From Phycisphaerae bacterium (GTDB lineage: Bacteria > Planctomycetota > Phycisphaerae > Sedimentisphaerales > Anaerohalosphaeraceae): a stretch of 52,582 nucleotides of DNA. The DNA is taken from positions 1 through 52,582 of the forward strand of contig JAAYCR010000010.1 in the NCBI GenBank assembly GCA_012729675.1, written 5' to 3'. Positions 23,459 through 31,839 of this stretch are shown one piece after another (the stretch's first letter is position 1; each line of letters starts with the position of its first letter). Below the pieces are notes generated by a model, which did not search any database, was not told the DNA's origin, and worked only from the letters and a program-made list of their open reading frames with translations. Position numbers and translations under genes: made by a program.

Positions 23459-24184
23459 ATGAAACGCTATTTAAGCACAGTGGATCCCAAAATCTTGGAA
23501 CGTTTGCTGAAACTGGGGGCGGCCGGTGCGGTCGTCTGGTTGACGGTCATGGTGTTCAACGCCGGCGCACAAAGTCTGGACACGCCGGGAAAGGCGGAGA
23601 CGGCCATTCGAGAATACGATCGGATCCGGACAGACGTTTCCGCCCAGCAGTATGATCCGCGGGCTCAGATTCAGCAACTCAGCCGTAACAGTCTGTTTAA
23701 TGCGACGCCGACGCCGACCACGGAGGTGCGCGTTCAAACTGCTCAACTGCCGCAGACGCAGGCGATTTTGGGCGACGCGGTACTGATCGGCGATCAATGG
23801 TACTCTGTTGGCCAGACGGTGCAAGGGTATGAGATTGCCTGGATCGGGCCGGATTCTGTTATTCTCAGCCTCGATGGGGTACTGGAGGAACTCGTGCCGT
23901 TTAACGTGGAGGTCAATTACGGTCAACCTGCCCGCGGCACTGCGCAGCAGGGCGGGCGCGCCGCACAGCAGCAGCGACAGAGGCCCGGCGGCATGGGCGA
24001 AATGCCGGGCGGCATGGGCGGTATGGGTATCATGGGCGGTTTTGGCGATTTCACAATTGATCGAGTTAATGATTTGCGTAATCGTTTTGAAGGGATGGCA
24101 CCTGACCAGCGACAGGATATGCTTAATCGCTTTGTGGGTGGTTCACCGGAAGAACGCATTCAGATGATAAGAGAATTTTTTTAG
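23459..24184 (+). CDS. GspC-like inner-membrane protein, copy 3, with a folded C-terminal extension
   Basis: This 241-residue paralogue shares the N-terminal 150 residues with copies 1 and 2 (MKRYLSTVDPKILERLLKLG; VPFNVEVNYGQ). Its tail has only a short Gln and Gly/Met stretch, then a distinct ending of about 45 residues (DFTIDRVNDLRNRFEGMAPD, then QRQDMLNRFVGGSPEE) that looks helical and is absent from the other two. Minor changes fall in the homology domain (QWYSVGQ instead of QWYYTGQ). It is the copy next to the secretin gene, and may be the ancestral form that binds GspD (inference). Confidence 0.75.
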   Translation: MKRYLSTVDPKILERLLKLGAAGAVVWLTVMVFNAGAQSLDTPGKAETAIREYDRIRTDVSAQQYDPRAQIQQLSRNSLFNATPTPTTEVRVQTAQLPQTQAILGDAVLIGDQWYSVGQTVQGYEIAWIGPDSVILSLDGVLEELVPFNVEVNYGQPARGTAQQGGRAAQQQRQRPGGMGEMPGGMGGMGIMGGFGDFTIDRVNDLRNRFEGMAPDQRQDMLNRFVGGSPEERIQMIREFF

Positions 24185-24203
24185 GAAATTGGACAGATTA
24201 ATT

Positions 24204-27200
24204 ATGAAGCGATCAACACTAACACTGAGCGTATTGGGGATTGCCGGTCTGTGTCTTGCCTTGATTTTCTTCAGGGGCACAGGGGCATCCGAAACAGATT
24301 TGACAGTCATTGAAGAGCCGCCGGTGGAAATACAGCTGCCGGTTGAGACAACTGTCCCGGTTTCCGAAGAGGCAGAGCCGGTTTCCGAGGGGGCAGAGCC
24401 GGTTTCCGAAGGGGCAGAGCCGGTTTCCGAGGGGGCAGAGCCGGTTTCCGAGGGGGCAGAGCCGGTTTCCGAAGAGGCAGAGCCGTCTGCTGAGGAACTT
24501 GCCCCGCCTGTCGAAACAATGGAGCCGCCTTTTGAGGACATGCCGCAGTCGCTGCAGCAGATACAGCAGATGTTTGGACAGTTCGGCGCCGCCATGGGTG
24601 GTGCGCAACGCGGCACGCAACGCGGCGGGCAGCGCGGCGGGCAGCGCGGCGGCATCGAATATCTTGACCGATTTGCCGGCCCGGCGGCCGTTTACGCCGG
24701 GGACGTCGGCGACCCGAACCAGCCCACGGAAGCGGTCAATCTCAACAATGTTGAGATGCGTCAGATTATTCAGAAAATCGCCGATTGGACCGGTAAGCCC
24801 GTACTGCCTGTCAACGATGAGATGATGCAGACCCGGGTGACGATTTTTTCGCCCAAGCTGGTGACACGCTCCGAGGCCCTTTCGCTGCTGATTATGGCGC
24901 TGCATGCCCGCGGCATTGTGGTTGAGCAGTTGGACAATCGCGTGATGCTGCGTCCGCTGTCGTCAATTCGGCAGCAGAACATCCCGACGGTGGGACCGGA
25001 TGAGTCGTTGTCCCGCTATGAAGACAAGACGCAGATTGTTGAAAAGTGGTTCAAGCTCAATGCTTACAGTCCCTCGCGCCTGCTTCAGATTGTTACGCCG
25101 CTTATCGCCGAGTACGGTTATGCGGTTGCGGACGAAAGCACGTCTCGTATAGCGATTATCGACACCGTGGAAAATCTGCTGCGCATCGAACGTCTGATCC
25201 AGCAGTTGGATGTCGCTGATGCCAGTCAGGAATTTGAGAAGATTATCGAGCTGCGTCATGCCGATCCGGCTGAGGTGGTGCAGATCATTCAACTGATCCT
25301 GGCCGATGCTCAGGCCGCTCAGCAGGTCGCTCAGCCGCAGGCCACCACGACGGGCCGTGGCGCGCAACAGCAGCAGGGTGGACGGGGCGGCCGCGGCGGA
25401 CAGTCACAGCAGCAGCAGATGCAGATGGGCGGCTTCGGCGGCTTCGGCGCGCAGCAACCGCAGCAGCAGCAGCGTGGCGGTGCGGGGGGATCTGCAGCCT
25501 CCGTCGCTGTGTCCGGGATTGTGCCGATCCAGGTTCGAATGATTCCGCTGGTCCAACAGCGATGGATCATTGTACGCGGCAGCCATGATGATATTGATCG
25601 TGTTGAAGAGTGGATTTCCCGACTGGATTTGGAAGACGCCGATGAAATGAAGCAGACGGTCGTCCAGGTCCGGTATGCCAATGTGACCGAAGTGGTGCAG
25701 ATGGTGCGGAATACGCTTCAGACGATGCCCGGCATGGATCTGAAGACCAATATCATCGTCGAAGCGCTCGCGCAGACCAGTCAAATCGTTATATACGGCA
25801 ATGACATAAACCGTGCAACGGTGGAGCGGTTGATCGCCCAGGTCGATCTGCCCAAGGAAGATTTCTTCGAAGAGCGGACGTTTCAACTGAAACATGCCGA
25901 TCCCGATCAGCTCAAGACCATCATTGAGGAACTCTATAGCGAAACCTCAGGCACGACGTCGACTCAGCAACTTCTCACCGGGCGAGGGGGCACCGGGCGG
26001 ACGTCGAGTACCTCGTCGGCCACAGGCAATCCTGAAGATCTGGTCCGTGTGATTTCGTATGCGATGCGCAAACAGATTACGGTCATTGCCTCGCCGCAGA
26101 ACATGGAACGCATTACCAAGCAGATTGAAGAGGAGTGGGACAGGCCTCTGGATATCGAGCTGGACCAATACCGTATTATCACCTTGAGCAATTCCGACCC
26201 GGTGAAAATGGCCGATCTGCTCAAAACACTGTTCAGTCAGGAAGGCGCTACGTCGTCGTCGGGCAGCACTTCCACGCGGAACCTACAGCAGATGCTCGGC
26301 GCCAGCTCGACATCGACGGCGACCGACCGGCAGAAGATTATCGGTTCGCTGTTCGGGATGGTGACGTTTGAGCCGGTGCCTGACACCAAGAAGCTTCTTG
26401 TTATCAGCCAGATTCCGGAAGCGTACGAAGTGGTCAAGCGTCTCATTGAAAAGCTCGATGCCCGCGATGAGGCGGATGTGCCGACCGTCATCACCCTCAA
26501 TTACGCCGACCCGGAGGCGCTGAGTGATCAATTGAATGCCATCCTGAATCCGGATGGTTCGACCGCCACCATCCAGCGCAGTGTCCGCGGCCTCAGCGCT
26601 TACAGCACCGGCACCTCTCAGGCGGTAAGTACCAGTGAAGAAGGCAGCGGCACCATTACCCCGTGGTGGACGCGGCAGCAGCAGGATACGACCCGGATGC
26701 CTGTCAGCAATCTGCTTGGACGCATTCGTTTTATTCCGGTGCATCGCAGTAAGGCGATCCTTGTACTGGCACCGCCGGAATATCTCGAAGATGTTCGGGC
26801 ACTGATTGCAGACCTTGACCGCCCCGGGATGCAGGTGATGATCAAGGTAGTGATCATGGAAATCAACCTGACCGATATGTCGTCGCTGGGTCTCCAGATA
26901 AGTTCCGGTGGGCTCCCATATGCTCTGAGCGCCTTTAGTACGCTGGAATATCTCGGTCCTGAAGCAAGCGCTAGGCATTATGCTACTTCTCTGGAAGGTG
27001 ACTTGAATGTACTGGTGGATTTGCTTATCAAAAATGTCAATGGGCGTGTGCTGAATCAGCCGACCCTGTGGACCAAAGACAACGAAGAGGCCGTTTTCGT
27101 CAAGGGTCAAAAGGTTGCTTTCATCACTGGGACGCAGACCGCCAATACCGGCTCCACACAGCAGAGTGTCTCATTTGAAGATGTCGGTGTGACGTTGCGT

Positions 27201-27644
27201 GTCCGGCCGAACATTACGCCGGAAAAGGCAGTGGATCTGATCATCAATCTGAATATTTCACAGGTTGATGGTAGCTTATCACAAGAAAACCCGCCGCGGT
27301 CCAACCTGGACACCACCAGCCGTCTGATTATCAATGACGGACAGTCCGTGATGATGGGCGGGATCCTGACCCAGAAAGACTCGCTCACGGTGCACAAGCT
27401 TCCGCTTTTGGGCGATTTGCCTCTTCTGGGCGGATTGTTCCGCCATGAGGTGGTCGATAGCGGCAACGCTGAAATGCTGATATTTCTGACGCCTTATGTC
27501 GTAGATGACGAGATTCTCACTTCTCTGCCGGCCGACCCGAAGGCGTTTGAAGTGATCGAAACCGCTCGCCGCCGAATGGAAAGTAACGCCGAGTCGCTCA
27601 ATTCGATTTTCGGCGATATTACTGAATCCTTTCAGGAGAACTAA
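24204..27644 (+). CDS. gspD: type II secretion system secretin GspD, unusually large
   Basis: This 1146-residue outer-membrane secretin is well above the usual 650-750. After an N-terminal signal or anchor helix comes a linker with seven 7-residue units (PVSEGAE) and a Gly/Arg/Gln patch. Next are an N0-like domain (VNLNNVEMRQIIQKIADWTGK) and several N1-type domains (for example KIIELRHADPAEVVQIIQLIL, FQLKHADPDQLKTIIEELY, VITLNYADPEALSDQLNAIL), two with Gln/Gly-rich inserts. The secretin core ends classically (VSFEDVGVTLRVRPNI; LPLLGDLPLLGGLFRHE). The chosen ATG is the one with the signal-like helix; a TTG at 24189 is in frame. A hairpin follows the gene. Confidence 0.92.
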   Translation: MKRSTLTLSVLGIAGLCLALIFFRGTGASETDLTVIEEPPVEIQLPVETTVPVSEEAEPVSEGAEPVSEGAEPVSEGAEPVSEGAEPVSEEAEPSAEELAPPVETMEPPFEDMPQSLQQIQQMFGQFGAAMGGAQRGTQRGGQRGGQRGGIEYLDRFAGPAAVYAGDVGDPNQPTEAVNLNNVEMRQIIQKIADWTGKPVLPVNDEMMQTRVTIFSPKLVTRSEALSLLIMALHARGIVVEQLDNRVMLRPLSSIRQQNIPTVGPDESLSRYEDKTQIVEKWFKLNAYSPSRLLQIVTPLIAEYGYAVADESTSRIAIIDTVENLLRIERLIQQLDVADASQEFEKIIELRHADPAEVVQIIQLILADAQAAQQVAQPQATTTGRGAQQQQGGRGGRGGQSQQQQMQMGGFGGFGAQQPQQQQRGGAGGSAASVAVSGIVPIQVRMIPLVQQRWIIVRGSHDDIDRVEEWISRLDLEDADEMKQTVVQVRYANVTEVVQMVRNTLQTMPGMDLKTNIIVEALAQTSQIVIYGNDINRATVERLIAQVDLPKEDFFEERTFQLKHADPDQLKTIIEELYSETSGTTSTQQLLTGRGGTGRTSSTSSATGNPEDLVRVISYAMRKQITVIASPQNMERITKQIEEEWDRPLDIELDQYRIITLSNSDPVKMADLLKTLFSQEGATSSSGSTSTRNLQQMLGASSTSTATDRQKIIGSLFGMVTFEPVPDTKKLLVISQIPEAYEVVKRLIEKLDARDEADVPTVITLNYADPEALSDQLNAILNPDGSTATIQRSVRGLSAYSTGTSQAVSTSEEGSGTITPWWTRQQQDTTRMPVSNLLGRIRFIPVHRSKAILVLAPPEYLEDVRALIADLDRPGMQVMIKVVIMEINLTDMSSLGLQISSGGLPYALSAFSTLEYLGPEASARHYATSLEGDLNVLVDLLIKNVNGRVLNQPTLWTKDNEEAVFVKGQKVAFITGTQTANTGSTQQSVSFEDVGVTLRVRPNITPEKAVDLIINLNISQVDGSLSQENPPRSNLDTTSRLIINDGQSVMMGGILTQKDSLTVHKLPLLGDLPLLGGLFRHEVVDSGNAEMLIFLTPYVVDDEILTSLPADPKAFEVIETARRRMESNAESLNSIFGDITESFQEN
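24357..24503 (+). repeat. 21-bp coding tandem repeat in gspD
   Basis: Seven units of 21 bp (consensus CCGGTTTCCGAGGGGGCAGAG, variants with GAAGAG) encode PVSEGAE or PVSEEAE in the periplasmic linker of the secretin. The high identity suggests recent slippage. Confidence 0.9.
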
Positions 27645-27677
27645 GCACTCGGCACATATACCGATGGTTTTTTGACG

Positions 27678-27713
27678 CGAGCAGGCATTGCCCTTCAGGG
27701 TGATGCCTGCTCG
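27678..27713 (+). terminator. hairpin after gspD, likely operon terminator
   Basis: CGAGCAGGCAT and ATGCCTGCTCG form a perfect 11-bp stem, with a CCCTTCAGGG hairpin in the loop. Only a weak T-rich tail (TATTATGTAT) follows, so termination efficiency is uncertain. Confidence 0.6.
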
Positions 27714-27788
27714 TATTATGTATAGGCACAGACAGACCCCCATTGCGGTGTCGGCATGTCGTTTTTATTAATTTGACTCTTTTTATGC

Positions 27789-27817
27789 TTGATATGACAG
27801 TCTTCTTGGTGTACACT
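27789..27817 (+). promoter_or_regulatory. promoter of the EF-G-like gene
   Basis: TTGATA (27789-27794) and TACACT (27812-27817) are 17 bases apart, 57 bp before the start codon. An alternative TTGACT at 27773 has only a short-spaced partner. Confidence 0.5.
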
Positions 27818-27873
27818 CATCCGTTTTATGTGAACCCGTAGAAGAACTCAAAAAAATCGGAGGTTCAAGACAC

Positions 27874-29910
27874 GTGACGAATCTAAAGGATATCCGAAAT
27901 ATCGTGTTGTTGGGACACGGCAACAGCGGCAAGACCTCGTTGGCCGAGGCGATCCTGCACAAAACGGGGATGACCAACCGGCTCGGCTCCATCGACGAAA
28001 AGAACACCGTCAGTGACTACGACGAAGAGGAAAAAAATCGCGGCAACTCGATTCATTCCTCTTTGATGTACGCCAACTACAAGGGCAAGCTGATCAACCT
28101 CATCGACACGCCCGGCTATCCGGACTTTGTCGGCGGGGCGCTGCCGTCGATTCCGGCAGGGGACCTGGCGGTCATCGTCATCAGCGCCGCCAACGGCATC
28201 GGGATGAACACCCGCAAGATGTTCCAGGCCGCGACGGCGCTGGGCAAGGCCCGGATGATCGTGGTCAACCGCATTGACGCCGACAACATCGATCTGAAAG
28301 AACTGGTCGGCCAGATTCAGGATACTTTCGGCACCCAGTGCCGCTGTGCCAATCTTCCGAGCAGCGACAAGAACTCGGTCATTGACTGCATCCTCAACAG
28401 CACGGGCGACTCGCCGGTGATGGATGCCGAGCAGGCGCACACCGAACTGATGGAAAGCGCGATCGAGGCCGACGAAGCCCTGATGGAAAGCTATCTGGGC
28501 GGCGAAGAGATCAGCCCGGACAAGCTGGGCGCCGTGATCATCAAGGCGATTGCCGCCGGCACGCTGATTCCCATCGTCTTTACCGATGCTCGGCACGAAG
28601 TCGGCGTCACTGAGCTTCTGGATGCGATCGTCAATTATGCCCCGTCCCCGGCCGATGCGGCTCCGGCGGTCGTCATAGACGGCGACAACACCGTCGAAGT
28701 CAAGCCCGACCCCAACGGCCCGTTGTGCGGCATCGTCTTTCGCGTGGGGTTTGACCCGCGGTCGAATATGAAATACTCGGCCATCCGCATTTTCAGCGGC
28801 CAGTTGACGCCGAGCACCCAGTTGATGGTCAACGACGCCCGCAAGGCGATTCGGCCGGGACATCCACTCAAGATGCAGGGTGTCGAGCCGAAGGAAGTCG
28901 AAGCCGGCGTCTGCGGTGATATCGTCTCGCTGGCCAAGATCGATGAGCTGCATCTGGGCGCCCTCGTCCACGACGGCAAGTTCAGCGGCAAAATTGAGAT
29001 GCCCGCGACCCCGAATCCGATGTTCTCGCTGGCGATGGAGCCGGCCTCACGCGGCGACGAAAACAAAATCAGCGCTGCCTTGGAAAAGCTGACCGACGAA
29101 GACCCATGCTTTAAGGTGACGCGCGACGCACAGACCAAAGAAATGGTCATCAACGGGCTGGGCGACCTGCATCTGCGAGTGATGCTCAGCAAGATGGAAC
29201 ATCGCTATAAGGCGATGGTCAACACCAAGCCCCCGAAGATTCCGTACCGCGAGACCATTACCGGTAAGGCCGACGGCCACTATCGCCACAAAAAGCAGAC
29301 CGGCGGCTCCGGCCAGTTCGGCGAGGTCTATCTGCGGGTTGAGCCGGCCGAGCGTGATTCCGATCCGTCGCTGATTTATACCTGGGATATTTTTGGCGGC
29401 ACGATCCCCGGCCAGTACGAACCGGCCATTCTTAAGGGTGTCAACGATGTGATGGAAAGCGGCTGCGTGGCGGGCTATCCGATGCAGGACGTCAAGGTCT
29501 CCGTCTATGACGGCAAGTATCATCCGGTGGACTCCAAGGAAGTGGCTTTCCGCGCCGCCGGGAAGGGCGCGTTTCTGGATGCTATAAGCAAGGCCAAACC
29601 CGTGTTGCTGGAACCCATCGTCAATATGGAAATCACCGTACCCGCCGACAACATGGGCGATATCACCGGCGATTTGTCCAGCCGACGCGGCCGTGTGACC
29701 GGTCAGGATATGCTCGCCGGCGGGATGATCACCATCAAGGCACAGGTGCCGCTGTCGGAAGTGGCCAACTACAACAGCCAACTCAAGAGCGTTACCGGTG
29801 GCCAGGGCAGCTACTCGATGGAACTGAGCCACTACGAGCCGACTCCGCCCAACATCCAGCAGCAGGTCATCGACCAGTACAAGAAAGAAAAAGAAGCCGA
29901 ACACGAATAG
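27874..29910 (+). CDS. elongation factor G-like GTPase (EF-G-2 type paralogue)
   Basis: This 678-residue translational GTPase has all five EF-G domains but diverged G motifs. G1 is GHGNSGKT (14-21), the switch I region is EEEKNRGNSI, G3 is DTPGYPDF (78-85) and G4 is VNRID. The catalytic His of the usual DTPGHVDF is Tyr82, as in the EF-G-2 group. Domain IV retains GGSGQFGEVYLRVEP and domain V the LSSRRGRVTGQD loop. Canonical EF-G must be encoded elsewhere, so this is likely an accessory or specialised paralogue of unknown role (inference). It starts at GTG with GGAGG 10 nt upstream, and is followed by a strong terminator. Confidence 0.85.
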   Translation: MTNLKDIRNIVLLGHGNSGKTSLAEAILHKTGMTNRLGSIDEKNTVSDYDEEEKNRGNSIHSSLMYANYKGKLINLIDTPGYPDFVGGALPSIPAGDLAVIVISAANGIGMNTRKMFQAATALGKARMIVVNRIDADNIDLKELVGQIQDTFGTQCRCANLPSSDKNSVIDCILNSTGDSPVMDAEQAHTELMESAIEADEALMESYLGGEEISPDKLGAVIIKAIAAGTLIPIVFTDARHEVGVTELLDAIVNYAPSPADAAPAVVIDGDNTVEVKPDPNGPLCGIVFRVGFDPRSNMKYSAIRIFSGQLTPSTQLMVNDARKAIRPGHPLKMQGVEPKEVEAGVCGDIVSLAKIDELHLGALVHDGKFSGKIEMPATPNPMFSLAMEPASRGDENKISAALEKLTDEDPCFKVTRDAQTKEMVINGLGDLHLRVMLSKMEHRYKAMVNTKPPKIPYRETITGKADGHYRHKKQTGGSGQFGEVYLRVEPAERDSDPSLIYTWDIFGGTIPGQYEPAILKGVNDVMESGCVAGYPMQDVKVSVYDGKYHPVDSKEVAFRAAGKGAFLDAISKAKPVLLEPIVNMEITVPADNMGDITGDLSSRRGRVTGQDMLAGGMITIKAQVPLSEVANYNSQLKSVTGGQGSYSMELSHYEPTPPNIQQQVIDQYKKEKEAEHE

Positions 29911-29932
29911 TGTTCTTCGGCAAACGGTTTTC

Positions 29933-29964
29933 AAAAGCCCGACCCCTCCCGGCCGGGCTTTTTT
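29933..29964 (+). terminator. intrinsic terminator after the EF-G-like gene
   Basis: AAAAGCCCG and CGGGCTTTT form a 9-bp stem around an ACCCCTCCCGGC-type loop, ending in six T. It lies 23 nt past the stop codon. Confidence 0.85.
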
Positions 29965-30016
29965 ATGCGCTGTTTCTCTGGAGTTCTTTTTTCGCCTCGG
30001 CGTCAGCGAAAAACTC

Positions 30017-30045
30017 TTTATCAATCGCCTGTATTTCGGTATAGT
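30017..30045 (+). promoter_or_regulatory. promoter of purC
   Basis: TTTATC (30017-30022) and TATAGT (30040-30045) are 17 bases apart, about 60 nt before the ATG. I see no purine riboswitch in the leader. Confidence 0.4.
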
Positions 30046-30105
30046 ATTGCCGTTGTAAGGCGGTTCAAATAATGGAAATGGTCTTCTGGTAAACGGAGAT
30101 AATTT

Positions 30106-31005
30106 ATGTCCAATGTCGTACTTAAGACGGAAATCCCCGGCGTGCCGGTCAAGCACGGCAAGGTGCGAGATGTCTATGATCTCGGCGATAAGCTGCTGAT
30201 CGCGGCGTCGGATCGCCTTAGCGCGTTTGATGTGATAATGAAGACCGGAATTCCCTACAAAGGCGAGGTACTGACCCGTATTTCCAAATTCTGGTTCAAC
30301 TATTTGGCCGAATTGGTCGAAAACCACCTGATTGCCGACGACGTGAAGGACTTTCCCAAGCCGTTTTGTGATTTTCCGGAACAACTGGCCGGGCGGAGTA
30401 TGCTGGTCAAAAAGACCCGCGTGCTGCCGGTCGAGTGCATTGTGCGCAGCTATATCACCGGCTCCGGCTGGAAGGAATATCAACAGCAGGGTACCGTCTG
30501 CGGCATCGCACTGCCCGTTGGGCTCAAGCAATGCGAAAAGCTGCCTGAGCCGATCTTTACCCCCTCGACCAAGGCCGAGCAGGGCGCTCATGATGAAAAC
30601 ATTGACTTTGACGAATGTGTCAAGATTATCGGCAAAGAAAAGGCTGAGTACATCCGTGACAAGAGCATCGCGATCTTCAAAAAGGCGCAGGACTTCGCCG
30701 CCAAGAAGGGAATTTTGCTGGCCGATACGAAATTTGAATGGGGCGAGATCGACGGGCGGATCATTCTGATTGATGAAGTGCTGACGCCGGATTCGTCACG
30801 GTTCTGGCCGGCGGACAAGTACGAGCCTGGACGCGATCAGGAAAGTTTTGACAAGCAGTTTGTCCGCAATTACCTTGAAGACATCAAGTTCAATAAGTCC
30901 GGCCCCGGCGTCGAGCTGCCCGACGATATCGTCGAAAAAACCAGCGCCAAGTACATCGAGGCGTATGAGCGACTGACGGGAAGCGTCTTTGAGCCGAAGG
31001 CATAA
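30106..31005 (+). CDS. purC: phosphoribosylaminoimidazole-succinocarboxamide synthase
   Basis: This 299-residue SAICAR synthetase catalyses ATP-dependent joining of aspartate to CAIR in de novo purine synthesis. Conserved stretches are GKVRDVYDL near the N-terminus, ASDRLSAFDV, the VECIVRSYITGSGWKEY block and the active-site DEVLTPDSSRFWP. The length corresponds to the longer family form seen in yeast rather than the E. coli form of about 240 residues. GGAG lies 8 nt before the ATG. The next enzyme in the pathway, purB, is at 41.9 kb and not in the same operon. Confidence 0.95.
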   Translation: MSNVVLKTEIPGVPVKHGKVRDVYDLGDKLLIAASDRLSAFDVIMKTGIPYKGEVLTRISKFWFNYLAELVENHLIADDVKDFPKPFCDFPEQLAGRSMLVKKTRVLPVECIVRSYITGSGWKEYQQQGTVCGIALPVGLKQCEKLPEPIFTPSTKAEQGAHDENIDFDECVKIIGKEKAEYIRDKSIAIFKKAQDFAAKKGILLADTKFEWGEIDGRIILIDEVLTPDSSRFWPADKYEPGRDQESFDKQFVRNYLEDIKFNKSGPGVELPDDIVEKTSAKYIEAYERLTGSVFEPKA

Positions 31006-31047
31006 CGTATAAAAAAAAATCCTAAGTACGAATATCGAAACAGCACT

Positions 31048-31839
31048 ATGACACAACCGGTTGTCGAAGTGAATCGGGTGACGTTTTTTCGCAAGGAGCG
31101 GGCGATCCTGTCAGATGTCCACTGGCGGATCGAGCCGAACCAGCATTTTGCGCTGCTCGGCGCCAACGGGTCGGGCAAGACGACGCTGCTCAAGCTCATC
31201 TGCGGCTATGAGTGGCCGACGTTCGGGTCGATTCAGGTGCTCGGCAGCCGCTTCGGGGCCTGCGATGTCCGCCGTCTGCGCAAACTCATCGGCTGGGTCA
31301 GCTCGGTGATGTGTCACCAACTGCCCGGCCACGACACCGCCCAGCAGGTGGTCGCGTCGGGGCTGGAGGCCAGTGTCGGCCTGTACCGGACGTTTTCCGC
31401 CGAGGAACTCGAACGAGCGCGCCGCCTGCTTGCTCATCTGGGGGCCGAGGCCATCGCCGAGCAGCGGTATAACACGCTTTCGCAGGGCGAGCAGCAAAAG
31501 ACCCTCATCGCCCGCGCGCTGGTCAGCGATCCGAAGCTGCTGATTCTGGACGAACCCTGCATCGGTTTGGACCCGGCCTCGCGTGAACGCTTTTTGCAGG
31601 ATATGGACGGGTTTGCCGCCCGCGCCGAGTCGCCGACAATAATCCTCGTCACGCACCACATCGAAGAAATCCGCCCGTGGGTGCAGCAGGTGCTGATGCT
31701 CAAAGACGGCTGTGTGCTGGCGCAGGGCAGGCCGGACGAGGTGATCTGCAGCCGGACGATGGGCGAATTGTTCAAGTGCCAATGTCGCGTCGGCAAAGGC
31801 GAAAACGGCTACTGGCTGCGGATGGAAACGACGCCATGA
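31048..31839 (+). CDS. ABC transporter ATP-binding protein
   Basis: This 263-residue stand-alone ATPase has Walker A GANGSGKT (38-45), signature LSQGEQQK, Walker B LLILDEPCIGLDP and the H-loop THHIEE. The order and the GYEWPTFGSIQVLG segment after Walker A resemble the YlmA/ModF-like group of ATPases of uncertain substrate. There is no ABC permease gene nearby. Instead the 3' end overlaps an MFS transporter gene (ATGA), implying a coupled product. It could serve a permease encoded elsewhere or a non-transport role. Confidence 0.85.
   Translation: MTQPVVEVNRVTFFRKERAILSDVHWRIEPNQHFALLGANGSGKTTLLKLICGYEWPTFGSIQVLGSRFGACDVRRLRKLIGWVSSVMCHQLPGHDTAQQVVASGLEASVGLYRTFSAEELERARRLLAHLGAEAIAEQRYNTLSQGEQQKTLIARALVSDPKLLILDEPCIGLDPASRERFLQDMDGFAARAESPTIILVTHHIEEIRPWVQQVLMLKDGCVLAQGRPDEVICSRTMGELFKCQCRVGKGENGYWLRMETTP

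Larger units (their letters stand above)
21947..24184 (+). repeat. tandem gene triplication within the T2SS operon
   Basis: Three direct copies of a unit of roughly 760 bp (gene plus 39-bp spacer). The 5' 450 bp of each gene are highly similar and the 3' parts differ in low-complexity content. Reading frames are kept in all three. Confidence 0.85.

Noticed and set aside
29047-30591. Minus-strand 514-codon frame across the EF-G-like gene end and purC
   Set aside because: It crosses a terminator, a promoter and two well-supported genes on the other strand.
31677-31835. N-terminal extension of the MFS transporter
   Set aside because: The extra 53 codons are the ABC ATPase gene read out of frame; the ATGA overlap gives a normal transporter start.
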